Assembly: GCA_902586695.1 (NCBI GenBank)
Contig: CACIIL010000008.1
Span: 1-47,337 of the forward strand
DNA: 47,337 bases
DNA from: an uncultured Alphaproteobacteria bacterium
GTDB taxonomy: Bacteria > Pseudomonadota > Alphaproteobacteria > HIMB59 > GCA-002718135
Direction: 5' to 3'
Shown: in pieces, positions 6,822 through 16,095 of the stretch
Numbering within the stretch: the first letter of the stretch is position 1
How the letters are laid out: the number at the start of each line of letters is the position of its first letter
Position numbers and translations under genes: made by a program
Notes under the pieces: model-generated
The model's input: the letters and a program-made list of their open reading frames with translations, nothing else
Told to the model about the DNA's origin: nothing
The model's database searches: none

Positions 6822-7921
6822 TCTCTAGACTCAAAATCAATTCTAGGATCAATTAAAGAATACATAAAATCTCCAATTATACCCATGATAAGACCAAGTA
6901 ATGAAAAAAAATATAATGTAGCAAATATTACAGGATAGTCTCTTGTAAGTGCAGCTTCATAACCTAGTAACCCTAAACCATCTAAAGAAAATATTACTTC
7001 AATAAATAAAGAACTTGAAAACAATATTCCAATAAAAGCTGAAGGAAAACCAGCAATTACAATTAGCATAGCATTTCTAAAAACATGTCTATAAAGAACT
7101 TTTCTTTCTGATAATCCTTTTGCTCTTGCAGTCATTACATATTGTTGGTTAATTTGATCAATAAATGAATTTTTTGTTAAAAATGTTAGTCCTGCAAAAC
7201 CACTAACAATCATGGCAATTAAAGGTAGAGTTAAATGCCAAAAATAGTCTTTAATTTGACCAAGAAGACTCAACTCATAAAAATTTTCTGATACTAAGCC
7301 TCTTAATGGAAAAATATCATAAAAACGACCACCAGCAAAAAAAACAATAAGTATAACTGCAAATAAAAAATTTGGAATTGCATAGCCTATTGTTACAATA
7401 CTACTTGAAATAATATCAAATCTTGATCCATCTTTTATAGCTTTTCTTATACCGAGAGGAATTGAAATTAAATAAACTAACAATGTTGTCCATAAACCAA
7501 GAGATATTGAAACAGGCATCTTATCCAAAACAAGTGAAGTTACTTTTTGATCACGAAAAAAACTTTCACCAAAATCAAAAAAAATATAACTTTTCAACAT
7601 TTTGAAAAATCTTTCATGAGCAGGTTTATCCATACCGTACATTATTTCAATTTCTTTAATAATATCTGGATCAAGACCTTGGGCTCCTCTGTATTTTGAA
7701 TTACCATCTTCAAAGCTTGATACATCTAAACTTGAACTTAATTCCCCATCATCAGCTCCTGAAAAACGAGCAGTAGACTCAACAGCAGTTCCTGTCATTT
7801 GGGCAATCATTTGTTCTACTGGACCCCCAGGAACAATTTGAATAATTGCAAAGTTAATTAACATTATTCCAAAAAGTGTTGGAAATATGAGGAGTAATCG
7901 TCTTATTAAATAAGCACCCAT
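6818..7921 (-). CDS. yejB: YejB-type ABC transporter permease
   Basis: Inner-membrane permease of 367 residues (YejB is 364). It begins [20 protein letters not shown], the classic DppB-type first membrane segment, and has an EAA loop [20 protein letters not shown] and the C-terminus [11 protein letters not shown]. The region of about residues 45-90 is the YejB-type periplasmic insert. It follows yejA with a 40-base gap and overlaps yejE by 4 bases. Confidence 0.95.
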   Translation of the reverse strand: MGAYLIRRLLLIFPTLFGIMLINFAIIQIVPGGPVEQMIAQMTGTAVESTARFSGADDGELSSSLDVSSFEDGNSKYRGAQGLDPDIIKEIEIMYGMDKPAHERFFKMLKSYIFFDFGESFFRDQKVTSLVLDKMPVSISLGLWTTLLVYLISIPLGIRKAIKDGSRFDIISSSIVTIGYAIPNFLFAVILIVFFAGGRFYDIFPLRGLVSENFYELSLLGQIKDYFWHLTLPLIAMIVSGFAGLTFLTKNSFIDQINQQYVMTARAKGLSERKVLYRHVFRNAMLIVIAGFPSAFIGILFSSSLFIEVIFSLDGLGLLGYEAALTRDYPVIFATLYFFSLLGLIMGIIGDFMYSLIDPRIDFESRE

Positions 7922-7961
7922 TAGAATGATTTTATATTATTTATAATGAATGTTTAACTTA

Positions 7962-9791
7962 TTAGTTTGATGATCTTTGAGAATTAATAAAATTAAATTT
8001 ATTTTGATTAATCCACCAAGTATCAAATCCTAGAGAATATTTAGGCTTTTGTTTAGGTTGATCAAACATATCCCAATATAGGACTCTATAAGCAGAAATA
8101 TGCCATTGAGGAATTACAAAATAATTCCATAGCAACACTCTATCTAGAGCTCGTGTAATAGTTATTAAATCTTCTCTATCTTTTGCATTAATCAGTTTTT
8201 CTATTAAAATATCAACAACATCATTTTTAATTCCAACAATATTACGAGAACCATTTGTATCTGCGGCATTTGAACCCCAAAAATTTCTTTGTTCATTTCC
8301 TGGAGATAAGCTTTGTGAAAATGTAAATACAACCATATCAAATTCAAAGCTTTCAATTCTTTTTTGGTATTGTGAGCTATCTATTGTTCTTAAGGATGCT
8401 TTAATGCCAAGTTTTTCTAAATTATCAATAAATGGTAATACTATTCTTTCAAAAGCAGGTGAAACTAATAAAATTTCAAATTCAAATGGCTCACCTTTCG
8501 AATTTTCAAGCTTTCCTTCTTTTAATTTCCATCCTGCGTCTTTAATTAATTTTGTAGCTTCTTGTAATTGATCTCTTATAAAACCTGAACCATCTGTTAC
8601 CGGGTTTTTATATTCTTTATTAAAAATTTCTTTTGGTAGTACATCCATATATGGACTTAAATAAACAAGTTCTTCCTTTGAAGGTAAACCACTTGATGAG
8701 AGTTCTGAATTTTCAAAAAAACTATCTGTTCTTTTATATGCTCCATAAAACAAATTTTTATTAGTCCACTCAAAATCAAAAGCATATGATAATGCTTTTC
8801 TAATTCTTTTATCTTTAAAAATATCTTTGCGTGTATTAAATGCAAATGCTTGCATTCCCTGAGGATTTTCATGAGATATTAGTTCTTTTTTAATTAATCC
8901 TTCTTTTACAGCATCAATTTCATAGCCTGTTGCCCATTCTTTTGAAGTATTTTCAGAAAAGAAATCAATCTCACCAGATTTAAAAGCCTCTCTTTCTACA
9001 CCTCTATCTTTATAATAATCATATCTTATTGTGCCAAAGTTATCCTTACCCACTTTAATTGGAACAACATTATTTTTAAAACCCCAATAATCCTCATTTA
9101 GTTCATAAGTAATTGATCTACCGGCATCAAAAGATTTAATTTTATAAGGACCACTTCCAATTGGAATATCTAATGTTGTTTCTTCAAAATTTTGATTTTC
9201 CCAATAATGTTTAGGTAGTACTGGAAGTTGACCAACAATTAATGGTAATTCTTTATTAGTATTAGTAGAAAAAATAAATTTAACTTTATTATCTGAAACT
9301 TTAATAACTTCACTTACATCTCCATAGTAATATTTATAGAAAGGATGCCCTTTTCCCATTAATGTATTAAAAGTCCAGACTACATCATCACTATTAATTT
9401 TTTTTCCGTCATGCCATTTAGCCTCATCTCTAATTGTGAATGCTACCCATGATCTGTCATCGGGCCATTCAATATTTTTTGCTAAAAGTCCATATTCAGT
9501 AAAAGCTTCATCGCTCGATCCAACAGTCAAACTTTCATATAATAATCCGATTCCGGCAGCAGAAGTTCCCTTTAATGTGAATGGATTAAAGGTATCATAA
9601 TTGCCAATTGAGCTTCTAACAATATTACCACCTTTTAAGGCACTATTACTAATGTACTCTACACTGACAAAATCTTTATTATATTTTGGTTCACCGTGCA
9701 TGGCAATAGCATGAGACACATTAGTATTTGCTAAAATGCTTTGGCAAATAGATAGAAGAAAGAAAGTCGCAGAAGTGATTAAAATTTTCAT
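7962..9791 (-). CDS. yejA: YejA-type periplasmic peptide-binding protein
   Basis: Substrate-binding protein of 609 residues of the SBP_bac_5 class (YejA is 604). It has an N-terminal signal peptide (hydrophobic about 4-20, likely cut after Ala21) and the YejA hallmark HAIAMHGEPKY just after it. The family captures peptides in the periplasm and hands them to YejBE. It lies 34 bases downstream of the HisN-type gene on the same strand, so no long promoter region separates them. Confidence 0.95.
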   Translation of the reverse strand: MKILITSATFFLLSICQSILANTNVSHAIAMHGEPKYNKDFVSVEYISNSALKGGNIVRSSIGNYDTFNPFTLKGTSAAGIGLLYESLTVGSSDEAFTEYGLLAKNIEWPDDRSWVAFTIRDEAKWHDGKKINSDDVVWTFNTLMGKGHPFYKYYYGDVSEVIKVSDNKVKFIFSTNTNKELPLIVGQLPVLPKHYWENQNFEETTLDIPIGSGPYKIKSFDAGRSITYELNEDYWGFKNNVVPIKVGKDNFGTIRYDYYKDRGVEREAFKSGEIDFFSENTSKEWATGYEIDAVKEGLIKKELISHENPQGMQAFAFNTRKDIFKDKRIRKALSYAFDFEWTNKNLFYGAYKRTDSFFENSELSSSGLPSKEELVYLSPYMDVLPKEIFNKEYKNPVTDGSGFIRDQLQEATKLIKDAGWKLKEGKLENSKGEPFEFEILLVSPAFERIVLPFIDNLEKLGIKASLRTIDSSQYQKRIESFEFDMVVFTFSQSLSPGNEQRNFWGSNAADTNGSRNIVGIKNDVVDILIEKLINAKDREDLITITRALDRVLLWNYFVIPQWHISAYRVLYWDMFDQPKQKPKYSLGFDTWWINQNKFNFINSQRSSN

Positions 9792-9825
9792 AAAGTTAAT
9801 ATAATTTATTTAATTTAAATTTAAA

Positions 9826-10608
9826 TTAATTTTCTTCATTTATTAGTTGAATTAATTTTGAGTGAAGCTCTTCATTGGCCGAAACTACTACACTTCCTTG
9901 AGAATCTGTATTTATTTCCTTTCCAAATTTATCTGTAATTTTCCCTCCTGCCCCCTCAATTACATTAACTAAAGCCATATAATCATGAATTTTCAAAGTA
10001 TCTTCAATAACAATATCAATTAATCCAGATGCAACCATTCCATACATATAGCAATCTCCTCCATACCTGTAATACTTCACTTTTTTAGTTATTTTTTTTA
10101 CTGCATTTCTTAAAAGAGGTTCATCAAAATATATACCTGAAGTAAAAAGATAAGCGTCTTCTATGTTTATTACTTTTGAAGATTTTGTAGTCTGTCTGTT
10201 ATAAGTAGAACTTTGATTTATTGCTCCCACCCATCTCTCCTTATGAGCAGGGCAATTTATTATCCCAATAATAGGTTTTTTATTATGAGTTAAAGAAATT
10301 AAATTACCAAAATCCTTATGTCCCGCAATATAACTTCTTGTACCATCAATAGGGTCTATAACCCAGATAAATTCTGCATTTGAATTAATGCTATCAAATT
10401 CTTCTCCTAATATACCATGAGCAGGATATTCTTTTTCTATCATGGATCTTATTTTTAGTTCAGTATTTTTGTCAGCAATAGTAACTGGACTTTGATCACT
10501 TTTGTTGTCAATATCTAGAGAAGTTCTAAAATACTGCATTGAAGTAGCGCTTGCTGCATCAGCTAGTTTGTTGGCAAAATCTAGATATTCTTGATAAGAA
10601 TTATTCAT
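9826..10608 (-). CDS. hisN: Inositol-monophosphatase-family phosphatase, HisN type (histidinol-phosphatase)
   Basis: 260 residues with the metal-binding motifs of the lithium-sensitive phosphatases: GILGEE (metal-ligand Glu) and VIDPIDGTRSYI (two Asp ligands), plus a C-terminal DYMALVNVIEGAGG region. SDQSPVTIADKNTE and YPAHGILGEE match the HisN branch, which removes phosphate from histidinol phosphate in histidine synthesis. Inositol or 3'-phosphoadenosine phosphatase activity cannot be excluded by sight. It lies 8 bases downstream of a cytochrome c gene and just upstream of yejA; none of these neighbours is in histidine synthesis. Confidence 0.8.
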   Translation of the reverse strand: MNNSYQEYLDFANKLADAASATSMQYFRTSLDIDNKSDQSPVTIADKNTELKIRSMIEKEYPAHGILGEEFDSINSNAEFIWVIDPIDGTRSYIAGHKDFGNLISLTHNKKPIIGIINCPAHKERWVGAINQSSTYNRQTTKSSKVINIEDAYLFTSGIYFDEPLLRNAVKKITKKVKYYRYGGDCYMYGMVASGLIDIVIEDTLKIHDYMALVNVIEGAGGKITDKFGKEINTDSQGSVVVSANEELHSKLIQLINEEN

Positions 10609-10616
10609 TATTTAAT

Positions 10617-11162
10617 TTAAGGAAGTGGAGCTGGATTATCAGATTGCTCTCTTAAAAATAATACTAAATTAGCTCTATCTTGAACCTTTTTTAAGCCTGA
10701 AAAATTCATTTTAGTTCCTTTTATATATTCTTTTGGTTTATACAAAAATTGAGCTAATTCTTCATAACCCCATACACCTCCAAATTTAGCTAATTCTTTT
10801 GAATAAGCATAGCCTTGTACATTAGCTTTTGGGTTATTAATTAAATTCCATAAGTTAGGCCCAACTTTATTTGCACCCTCTTTTTCGTAAGTATGACATG
10901 CACTGCATTTCTTAAAAATCTTTTGCCCTTTATCCAAAGAGGAGTTAGCTAGTAGCATTGATATTGGCTCTAAAGCTTCTTCTTCACTAGAAGTTACGGG
11001 TTTAGATTCTCCTGATTCAGGCAAATCAATTTTATAAGCAGTTTCTATTATTTCATCATTCTCAATATCAATTATTATATCGCCTAGATTACTAATAATT
11101 GTAACCACAAGAATAGCTAATATAATGGAAGCTAATATTTTGTTAACTTCAAGTCCAGACAT
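10617..11162 (-). CDS. Membrane-anchored class I cytochrome c (CycM-like)
   Basis: 181 residues: an N-terminal uncleaved membrane anchor (about residues 9-28), a linker rich in Glu/Ser, then a class I cytochrome c domain with haem site CSACH near residue 84. It has GPNLW after it and a likely axial Met in KGTKMNFSGL. It resembles the membrane-bound CycM-type cytochromes c of alphaproteobacteria, which carry electrons from the bc1 complex to cytochrome c oxidase, and petABC is in this window. First gene of the minus-strand string that continues through hisN and yejABEF. Confidence 0.88.
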   Translation of the reverse strand: MSGLEVNKILASIILAILVVTIISNLGDIIIDIENDEIIETAYKIDLPESGESKPVTSSEEEALEPISMLLANSSLDKGQKIFKKCSACHTYEKEGANKVGPNLWNLINNPKANVQGYAYSKELAKFGGVWGYEELAQFLYKPKEYIKGTKMNFSGLKKVQDRANLVLFLREQSDNPAPLP

Positions 11163-11253
11163 GTATAAAACATCTATATAGATTTTTTTTAAAATGAATA
11201 GAAATGAAAATGCTCAAAAAATTATTAAATACTGTTTAATTGTCGCATAAATC

Positions 11254-11994
11254 ATGAAAACAGCGATTATTATACCTTCACGAATGGCCTCTCAACGGTT
11301 CCCCAATAAGCCAATGGTAAAAATTAGTGGAGTTACTATGATTGAGCGAGTTTGGAGACAAGCATTAAAGGCAAATATAGGTGATGTAATCGTAGCTTGT
11401 AGTGAAAAGGAAGTATTTGATCTAATTTCTTCTAAAGGGGGTAAGGCAATAATGACTGATCCAAACCTACCCTCTGGAACAGATAGAGTACATGCGGCAT
11501 TCAACTTACTTGTTAATAAAAGTGATTATGAAAGCATAATAAACCTTCAGGGTGATATGCCAATGATAGACCCTATTAATATCAAAAGTGTAAATTTACC
11601 TCTTGAGCACGGATATGATATTGGGACAATAGCAACTAATATAACTAAAGAACAAGAAGAAAATAAAAATATTACTAAAGTTTCAATAGATTGGGAAAAA
11701 TCTGACCTTGTAGGTAAAAGTATAGATTTTTATAAATCATCAAAAGGGGAACTATCAAACGTGTATCAACATGTAGGTATTTATAGTTTTAGACCAATAG
11801 CTCTTCATAAATTTGTATCATTATCTCCTTCTAAAAGAGAGATTGATAGAAAATTAGAGCAGTTAAGAGCAATTGATGCAGGTATAAATATTGGAATAAC
11901 ATATGTAGAAAACATTCCAATTAGTATAGATACAAAAGAAGATTTAATTTTAATTGAAACTATCATAAAGAGAAAAAATGAAACAAATCAATAG
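11254..11994 (+). CDS. kdsB: 3-deoxy-manno-octulosonate cytidylyltransferase
   Basis: 246 residues, usual length. It activates Kdo with CTP to give CMP-Kdo for lipopolysaccharide core synthesis. The nucleotide-binding N-terminus IIIPSRMASQRFPNKP, the SGTDRVH motif, NLQGDMPMIDP and YQHVGIYSFR are all characteristic. The cell therefore makes a Kdo-containing outer membrane lipid. It is divergent from the cytochrome c gene, with 91 bases between them, and overlaps pheA by 17 bases. Confidence 0.95.
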   Translation: MKTAIIIPSRMASQRFPNKPMVKISGVTMIERVWRQALKANIGDVIVACSEKEVFDLISSKGGKAIMTDPNLPSGTDRVHAAFNLLVNKSDYESIINLQGDMPMIDPINIKSVNLPLEHGYDIGTIATNITKEQEENKNITKVSIDWEKSDLVGKSIDFYKSSKGELSNVYQHVGIYSFRPIALHKFVSLSPSKREIDRKLEQLRAIDAGINIGITYVENIPISIDTKEDLILIETIIKRKNETNQ

Positions 11995-12820
11995 TTTTGC
12001 ATTTCAAGGAGTAAATGGTGCTTATAGTGAACAAGCTGGTAAAAATGTTTTTCCAGATGCTAAAAGTGTTGCTTGTGCAACATTTGAAGATATGTTTGCA
12101 TGTGTAAGAAACAAACAAGCAGATATTGCATTGGTTCCTATTGAAAATTCTCAAGCTGGTAGAGTCGCAGACACTCAAAGATTAATTCCAGACTCTGATT
12201 TAAATATTGTTGGAGAATATTTTTTAGAAGTCAGACATAATTTATTAGGTATAAGTGGTACAAAAGTAGCTGATATAAAAAGGATTTATAGTCATGAACA
12301 AGCTATTGCACAGTGTAGAAATAAAATAATTAATTTAAATAAAGAAATGGTTATTGCAGCAGATACTGCAGGTTCAGCTAAAAAAATTTCTGAACTTAAA
12401 AATAAAGAAGATGCGGCAATAGCATCTACACTAGCAGCTAAAATTTATGATTTAGAAATAATTGAAAATGATTTTCAAGATTCAAAACACAATGTCACTA
12501 GATTCTTAATAATGTCTAAAAATACAAATCAGATTAGTTCATCAGATAAAGATATTTTAACTACTATAGTATTTGTTGTAAGGAGTATACCTGCTTCACT
12601 TTACAAATGTTTAGGAGGATTTGCTAGTAATGGAATTAATATAACTAAATTAGAGAGCTATATACATCCCCAAGGTTTTGACGTTGCTCAGTTTTATGTA
12701 GATTTTGAAGGACACCCAGAGCAAAATTCAGTTAAATTAGCATTAGAAGAAATGAAATTTTTTTGTAAAGAAATTAAAATATTGGGTGTTTATAAAAAGT
12801 CAGAATTTAGAAAAAAATAA
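11978..12820 (+). CDS. pheA: Prephenate dehydratase (monofunctional, with ACT domain)
   Basis: 280 residues. The catalytic domain (about 1-180) has FQGVNGAYSEQA and the TRF motif in KHNVTRFLIM; a C-terminal ACT domain (about 190-275) contains SIPASLYKCLGGFASNGINI, the phenylalanine-binding regulatory region. It converts prephenate to phenylpyruvate for phenylalanine synthesis and is likely feedback inhibited by phenylalanine. No chorismate mutase domain is present, as in other alphaproteobacteria. The start codon lies inside the end of kdsB. Confidence 0.93.
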   Translation: MKQINSFAFQGVNGAYSEQAGKNVFPDAKSVACATFEDMFACVRNKQADIALVPIENSQAGRVADTQRLIPDSDLNIVGEYFLEVRHNLLGISGTKVADIKRIYSHEQAIAQCRNKIINLNKEMVIAADTAGSAKKISELKNKEDAAIASTLAAKIYDLEIIENDFQDSKHNVTRFLIMSKNTNQISSSDKDILTTIVFVVRSIPASLYKCLGGFASNGINITKLESYIHPQGFDVAQFYVDFEGHPEQNSVKLALEEMKFFCKEIKILGVYKKSEFRKK

Positions 12821-12860
12821 ACATAATATATAAATCACAAGTTATTTTTTTATTCTTTAA

Positions 12861-12869
12861 TGGTATAGT
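12861..12869 (+). promoter_or_regulatory. Extended -10 promoter of the SRP RNA gene
   Basis: TGG-TATAGT is an extended -10 element (TGn followed by a near-consensus hexamer). It ends 7 bases before the first base of the SRP RNA stem, the expected distance to a transcription start. No good -35 box is visible 17 bases upstream, which fits the extended -10 class. Confidence 0.55.
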
Positions 12870-12875
12870 GTAAAT

Positions 12876-12963
12876 GGAAGGTTTGAGGGCGAGTATCTTG
12901 ATAATCCAGTCAGGTCTGAAAAGAAGCAGCTGTACCAAGTCTATTCGGGTCTTATAACCTTCC
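12876..12963 (+). ncRNA. ffs: Small signal recognition particle RNA (4.5S RNA)
   Basis: The ends pair (GGAAGGTT at 12876-12883 with AACCTTCC at 12956-12963), and the apical region carries the SRP core: CAGGTC, a GAAA tetraloop at 12918-12921, and AGAAGCAGC. In E. coli the loop is GGAA within GGTCCGGAAGGAAGCAGC. The RNA binds the Ffh protein and directs membrane proteins to the SecYEG channel. Its position directly before dnaX, ybaB and recR is the usual alphaproteobacterial order. Exact ends may differ by a few bases. Confidence 0.92.
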
Positions 12964-12971
12964 TTTGTAAT

Positions 12972-14642
12972 ATGGAAGACATTAAAGAATATAAAGTTTT
13001 GGCAAGAAAATATAGGCCACAAAAATTTGCCGATTTAATCGGACAAGATACGCTTGTTCAAATATTAACTAACGCCATAAAAACGAATAGAATAGCAAAT
13101 GCATATTTGTTAACAGGTGTTCGTGGTGTAGGCAAAACAACCACAGCAAGATTAATTGCAATGAGTTTGAACTGTAAAGAAAAGAATGAAACTAATTGTG
13201 AGCCATGTGGGAAGTGTGAAACTTGTAAATCTATTAGGACTGATCATAATTTAGATGTTATTGAAATGGATGCAGCTAGTAAAACTGGGGTCGACGATAT
13301 TAGAGAAATAATTGATAACGTAAAATACAAACCAGTTGATAGTCAATATAAGATATTTATTATAGATGAGGTCCATATGCTTTCTAAAAGCGCTTTTAAT
13401 GCACTTTTAAAAACACTTGAAGAACCACCGGAGCACGTCAAGTTTATATTTGCAACAACTGAAGTTAAAAAAATTCCTGTTACTATTTTATCTAGATGTC
13501 AACGTTTTGATCTTAAAAGAGTCAATTCACAAAAATTAACTGAGCATCTTATTAAAATATCTAATTTAGAAAAAGTTAAAATTGATGAAGAGGCAATTGC
13601 TCTTTTAGTTAGAGCAGGTGATGGGTCAGTTAGAGATTCATTAAGTTTGCTTGATCAAGCAATAATAAATAATAAAGATATAGTATCTTCAGAAATTGTG
13701 AATAATATGCTGGGACTTGCTGACAGGGGAAAAATTTACGATCTCCTTGAAAATATAACTAAAGGTAATGCATCTAAGTCATTATTCGTATTTAAAGATT
13801 TACATAATTCTGGAGCAGATATTTTGATGATTTTTGATGAATTATTAAATGCTATTCACTCAATTACTCAAATTAAGATTTCTCCAGATATAAAAGAAGA
13901 TATTTCAATACCTGAACTAGAAAGAGTTAAGGGAAATTATTTTGCAGACAAAATATCAATGAATTCATTGAGTATTATGTGGCAAGTTCTTTTTAAGGGT
14001 TTTCAGGAATTGCAAAATGGATTTCATTTATATCAGCATGGAGAAATGATTATTTTAAGATTAATCTACATAAGTGATAATCCAAATCCTGAAAATAATA
14101 TTGAAGAAAATTTAAATAATAATAAAAATCAAGATCAAACTGAAATAAAAAAAAAAAATAAAGTAAATAAAGAAATAGAAAAGAGTTCTGAGAATAGTTT
14201 AAAAAAAACAATTGGAAATGCAATATTAAATCTTAATAATTTTAGAACATTTGTAGATCTTTTTTATAAAAACAGAGAAGCATTGTTACACACGCAATTA
14301 TACAATTCAGTAAAATTAATTTCGTTTAAGGAAGGCGAGGTCTTTTTGAATACATCATCTATAAAAGATCAAAACTTTAATCGTAACGTTGCCAAACTTG
14401 TTTCAAAATGGACTGGTAGAATTTGGCAAATTCATTCTTCAGATAGTAATATTGGAACATCTTTAAGTGAAGAAGATATAGTTAATCAACAAAATGACAT
14501 AAAAGTTATGAAAAATCACCCTGAGTTAAAAAAAATTTTAGATGCCTTTCCAGGTTTGAGTATTCACTCTATAACTGATATTACTGATACGGTAGATGAA
14601 ACCAATAAACATAACACTGCTATAAAGAAGAAGGAGGTATAA
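12972..14642 (+). CDS. dnaX: DNA polymerase III subunit tau (and possibly gamma)
   Basis: The clamp-loader ATPase, 556 residues. Walker A GVGKTT is near residue 50, a four-cysteine zinc module (CEPCGKCETC) follows, then Walker B IIDEVHML and the SRC motif SRCQRFDLKR. Domain III ends near residue 370, followed by a Lys/Asn-rich linker and a C-terminal part that would bind the polymerase core and helicase. The linker contains a run of 12 adenines (14147-14158). Slippage by one base either way gives a stop within a few codons and a product of about 396 residues, like the gamma form of other bacteria. The stop overlaps the ybaB start (TAATG). Confidence 0.96.
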   Translation: MEDIKEYKVLARKYRPQKFADLIGQDTLVQILTNAIKTNRIANAYLLTGVRGVGKTTTARLIAMSLNCKEKNETNCEPCGKCETCKSIRTDHNLDVIEMDAASKTGVDDIREIIDNVKYKPVDSQYKIFIIDEVHMLSKSAFNALLKTLEEPPEHVKFIFATTEVKKIPVTILSRCQRFDLKRVNSQKLTEHLIKISNLEKVKIDEEAIALLVRAGDGSVRDSLSLLDQAIINNKDIVSSEIVNNMLGLADRGKIYDLLENITKGNASKSLFVFKDLHNSGADILMIFDELLNAIHSITQIKISPDIKEDISIPELERVKGNYFADKISMNSLSIMWQVLFKGFQELQNGFHLYQHGEMIILRLIYISDNPNPENNIEENLNNNKNQDQTEIKKKNKVNKEIEKSSENSLKKTIGNAILNLNNFRTFVDLFYKNREALLHTQLYNSVKLISFKEGEVFLNTSSIKDQNFNRNVAKLVSKWTGRIWQIHSSDSNIGTSLSEEDIVNQQNDIKVMKNHPELKKILDAFPGLSIHSITDITDTVDETNKHNTAIKKKEV

Positions 14643-14965
14643 TGGTTAATATAGGTAATATGATGAAACAAGCGCAACAGCTTCAAAAAAAAATGGCAGA
14701 TGCTCAAGAAAAGCTTAATTCAATTGAAGTTGAAGGGGCATCTGGTGGAGGTGTTGTTAAAGTCACTGCTACTGCTAAAGGTGAGATAAAAAGAATAAAT
14801 CTTGATGAAAGTTTATTAAAACCAGAAGATAAAGAAATAACTGAAGATTTAATAGTTGCTGCTATAAATGATGCAAAACAAAAAGGAGAGACGGCAGCTC
14901 AGGAAGAAATGAAATCAGTTACAGGAGGTATGCCATTACCACCAGGTATGAAACTACCTTTTTAA
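14642..14965 (+). CDS. ybaB: YbaB/EbfC-family nucleoid-associated protein
   Basis: 107 residues, usual length. N-terminal MVNIGNMMKQAQQLQKKM coiled segment, a central GGGVVKVTATAKGEIKRI strand region and a C-terminal PPGMKLPF are diagnostic. The protein is a small DNA-binding dimer found across bacteria between dnaX and recR. An AAGGAGG ribosome binding site precedes it (inside the end of dnaX), and its ATG overlaps the dnaX stop by one base. Confidence 0.95.
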   Translation: MVNIGNMMKQAQQLQKKMADAQEKLNSIEVEGASGGGVVKVTATAKGEIKRINLDESLLKPEDKEITEDLIVAAINDAKQKGETAAQEEMKSVTGGMPLPPGMKLPF

Positions 14966-14968
14966 AAA

Positions 14969-15568
14969 ATGGATGGTTCAGAAATAGAAAAATTAATAAG
15001 TGAATTTTCTAAATTACCAGGTTTAGGAAGAAGATCAGCTCAACGAATTGCTTTATACTTATTAAAAAATAAGGATCGTTCCTTATTACCATTTATAAAA
15101 ACACTTGAGTCTTCTCACAAACTAATTTCTGAATGTTCAGAATGTGGAAATGTAGATATGACAAATCCATGCAATATCTGCTTAAACTCAAATAGAGATA
15201 ATAAATCAATTTGTATTATTGAGGATGTTTCTGATTTATGGACTTTTGAAAGAGCTGGTGTTTATAGTGGTTTATATCATGTATTAGGAGGCTCTCTTTC
15301 GGCAATAAGTGGAGTTGGTATAGAAGAACTTTCAATAAACAAACTTTTAAAAAGAATTAAAAATAAAGAAATTAAAGAAGTAATTTTAGCACTAAGTACT
15401 ACAATGGAAGGGCAAACCACATCACATGTAATTGCTGATAAATTAGAATCTTTTAAAGATCTTATTGTAACAAGATTAGCCCAAGGAATTCCAATTGGAG
15501 GTGAAGTTCACTATCTTGATGAAAATACTTTAAACACTGCATTTCAATCAAGAAAAAAAATAATTTAG
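14969..15568 (+). CDS. recR: Recombination mediator protein RecR
   Basis: 199 residues, usual length. Helix-hairpin-helix region KLPGLGRRSAQRIALYLL, a zinc finger with four cysteines (CSECGN...CNIC) and a Toprim domain with IEDVSDLWTFERAG and YHVLGG. RecR works with RecO (and RecF) to load RecA onto gapped DNA. It starts 3 bases after the ybaB stop codon. Confidence 0.96.
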   Translation: MDGSEIEKLISEFSKLPGLGRRSAQRIALYLLKNKDRSLLPFIKTLESSHKLISECSECGNVDMTNPCNICLNSNRDNKSICIIEDVSDLWTFERAGVYSGLYHVLGGSLSAISGVGIEELSINKLLKRIKNKEIKEVILALSTTMEGQTTSHVIADKLESFKDLIVTRLAQGIPIGGEVHYLDENTLNTAFQSRKKII

Positions 15569-15576
15569 TGATCCTA

Positions 15577-16095
15577 ATGGAAATTTTATTAGCTCCACAT
15601 CCTTTACTACGACAAAAAGCAAATAAATTGAAAATTATTAAAGAAGAAGATATTAAAATTGCAAATCAAATGATGGAAATCATGGATAAAGCCCCAGGAG
15701 TTGGACTTGCAGCAAACCAAGTCGGAATTTTAAAGCAAATTGTAACAATTAATTTTGAAGATAAAGTAAACAATAAAAAATCTAAATATATATTATTCAA
15801 CCCTTCAATTATTAAATATTCTATAGAAACAGTGGTTATGGAGGAGGGTTGTTTATCATTACCTGAACAATATGCAGATGTAGAAAGACCTCAAGATATT
15901 GTTGTAGAATATATTGATGAAAATAAAAAAACTGTAAAAAGGGCAGTTGAAGGTTATGAAGCTAGAATATTACAACATGAAATAGATCATTTATCAGGAA
16001 AATTATTTGTTGATTATTTATCTTCTTTAAAAAGAAATATATTAATTAAAAAAGTAAAAAAATTACAAAATCTTAAAAAAAACAATGAAAGATAA
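15577..16095 (+). CDS. def: Peptide deformylase
   Basis: Removes the formyl group from the N-terminal methionine of new proteins. The three motifs are all present: GVGLAANQVG, EGCLSLP (metal-ligand Cys) and QHEIDHLSG (HExDH with two His ligands). The ATG at 15577 gives the normal MEILLAPHPLLRQKA start. An upstream in-frame GTG at 15568, overlapping the recR stop by one base, is possible and would add three residues. It overlaps fmt by 11 bases; the def-fmt pairing is functional, since Fmt adds the group Def removes. Confidence 0.95.
   Translation: MEILLAPHPLLRQKANKLKIIKEEDIKIANQMMEIMDKAPGVGLAANQVGILKQIVTINFEDKVNNKKSKYILFNPSIIKYSIETVVMEEGCLSLPEQYADVERPQDIVVEYIDENKKTVKRAVEGYEARILQHEIDHLSGKLFVDYLSSLKRNILIKKVKKLQNLKKNNER

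Noticed and set aside
11172-11190. Palindrome ATCTATATAGAT followed by eight T as terminator
   Set aside because: It could form only a four-pair A+T stem and lies in the gap between two divergent genes, where a terminator has no purpose.
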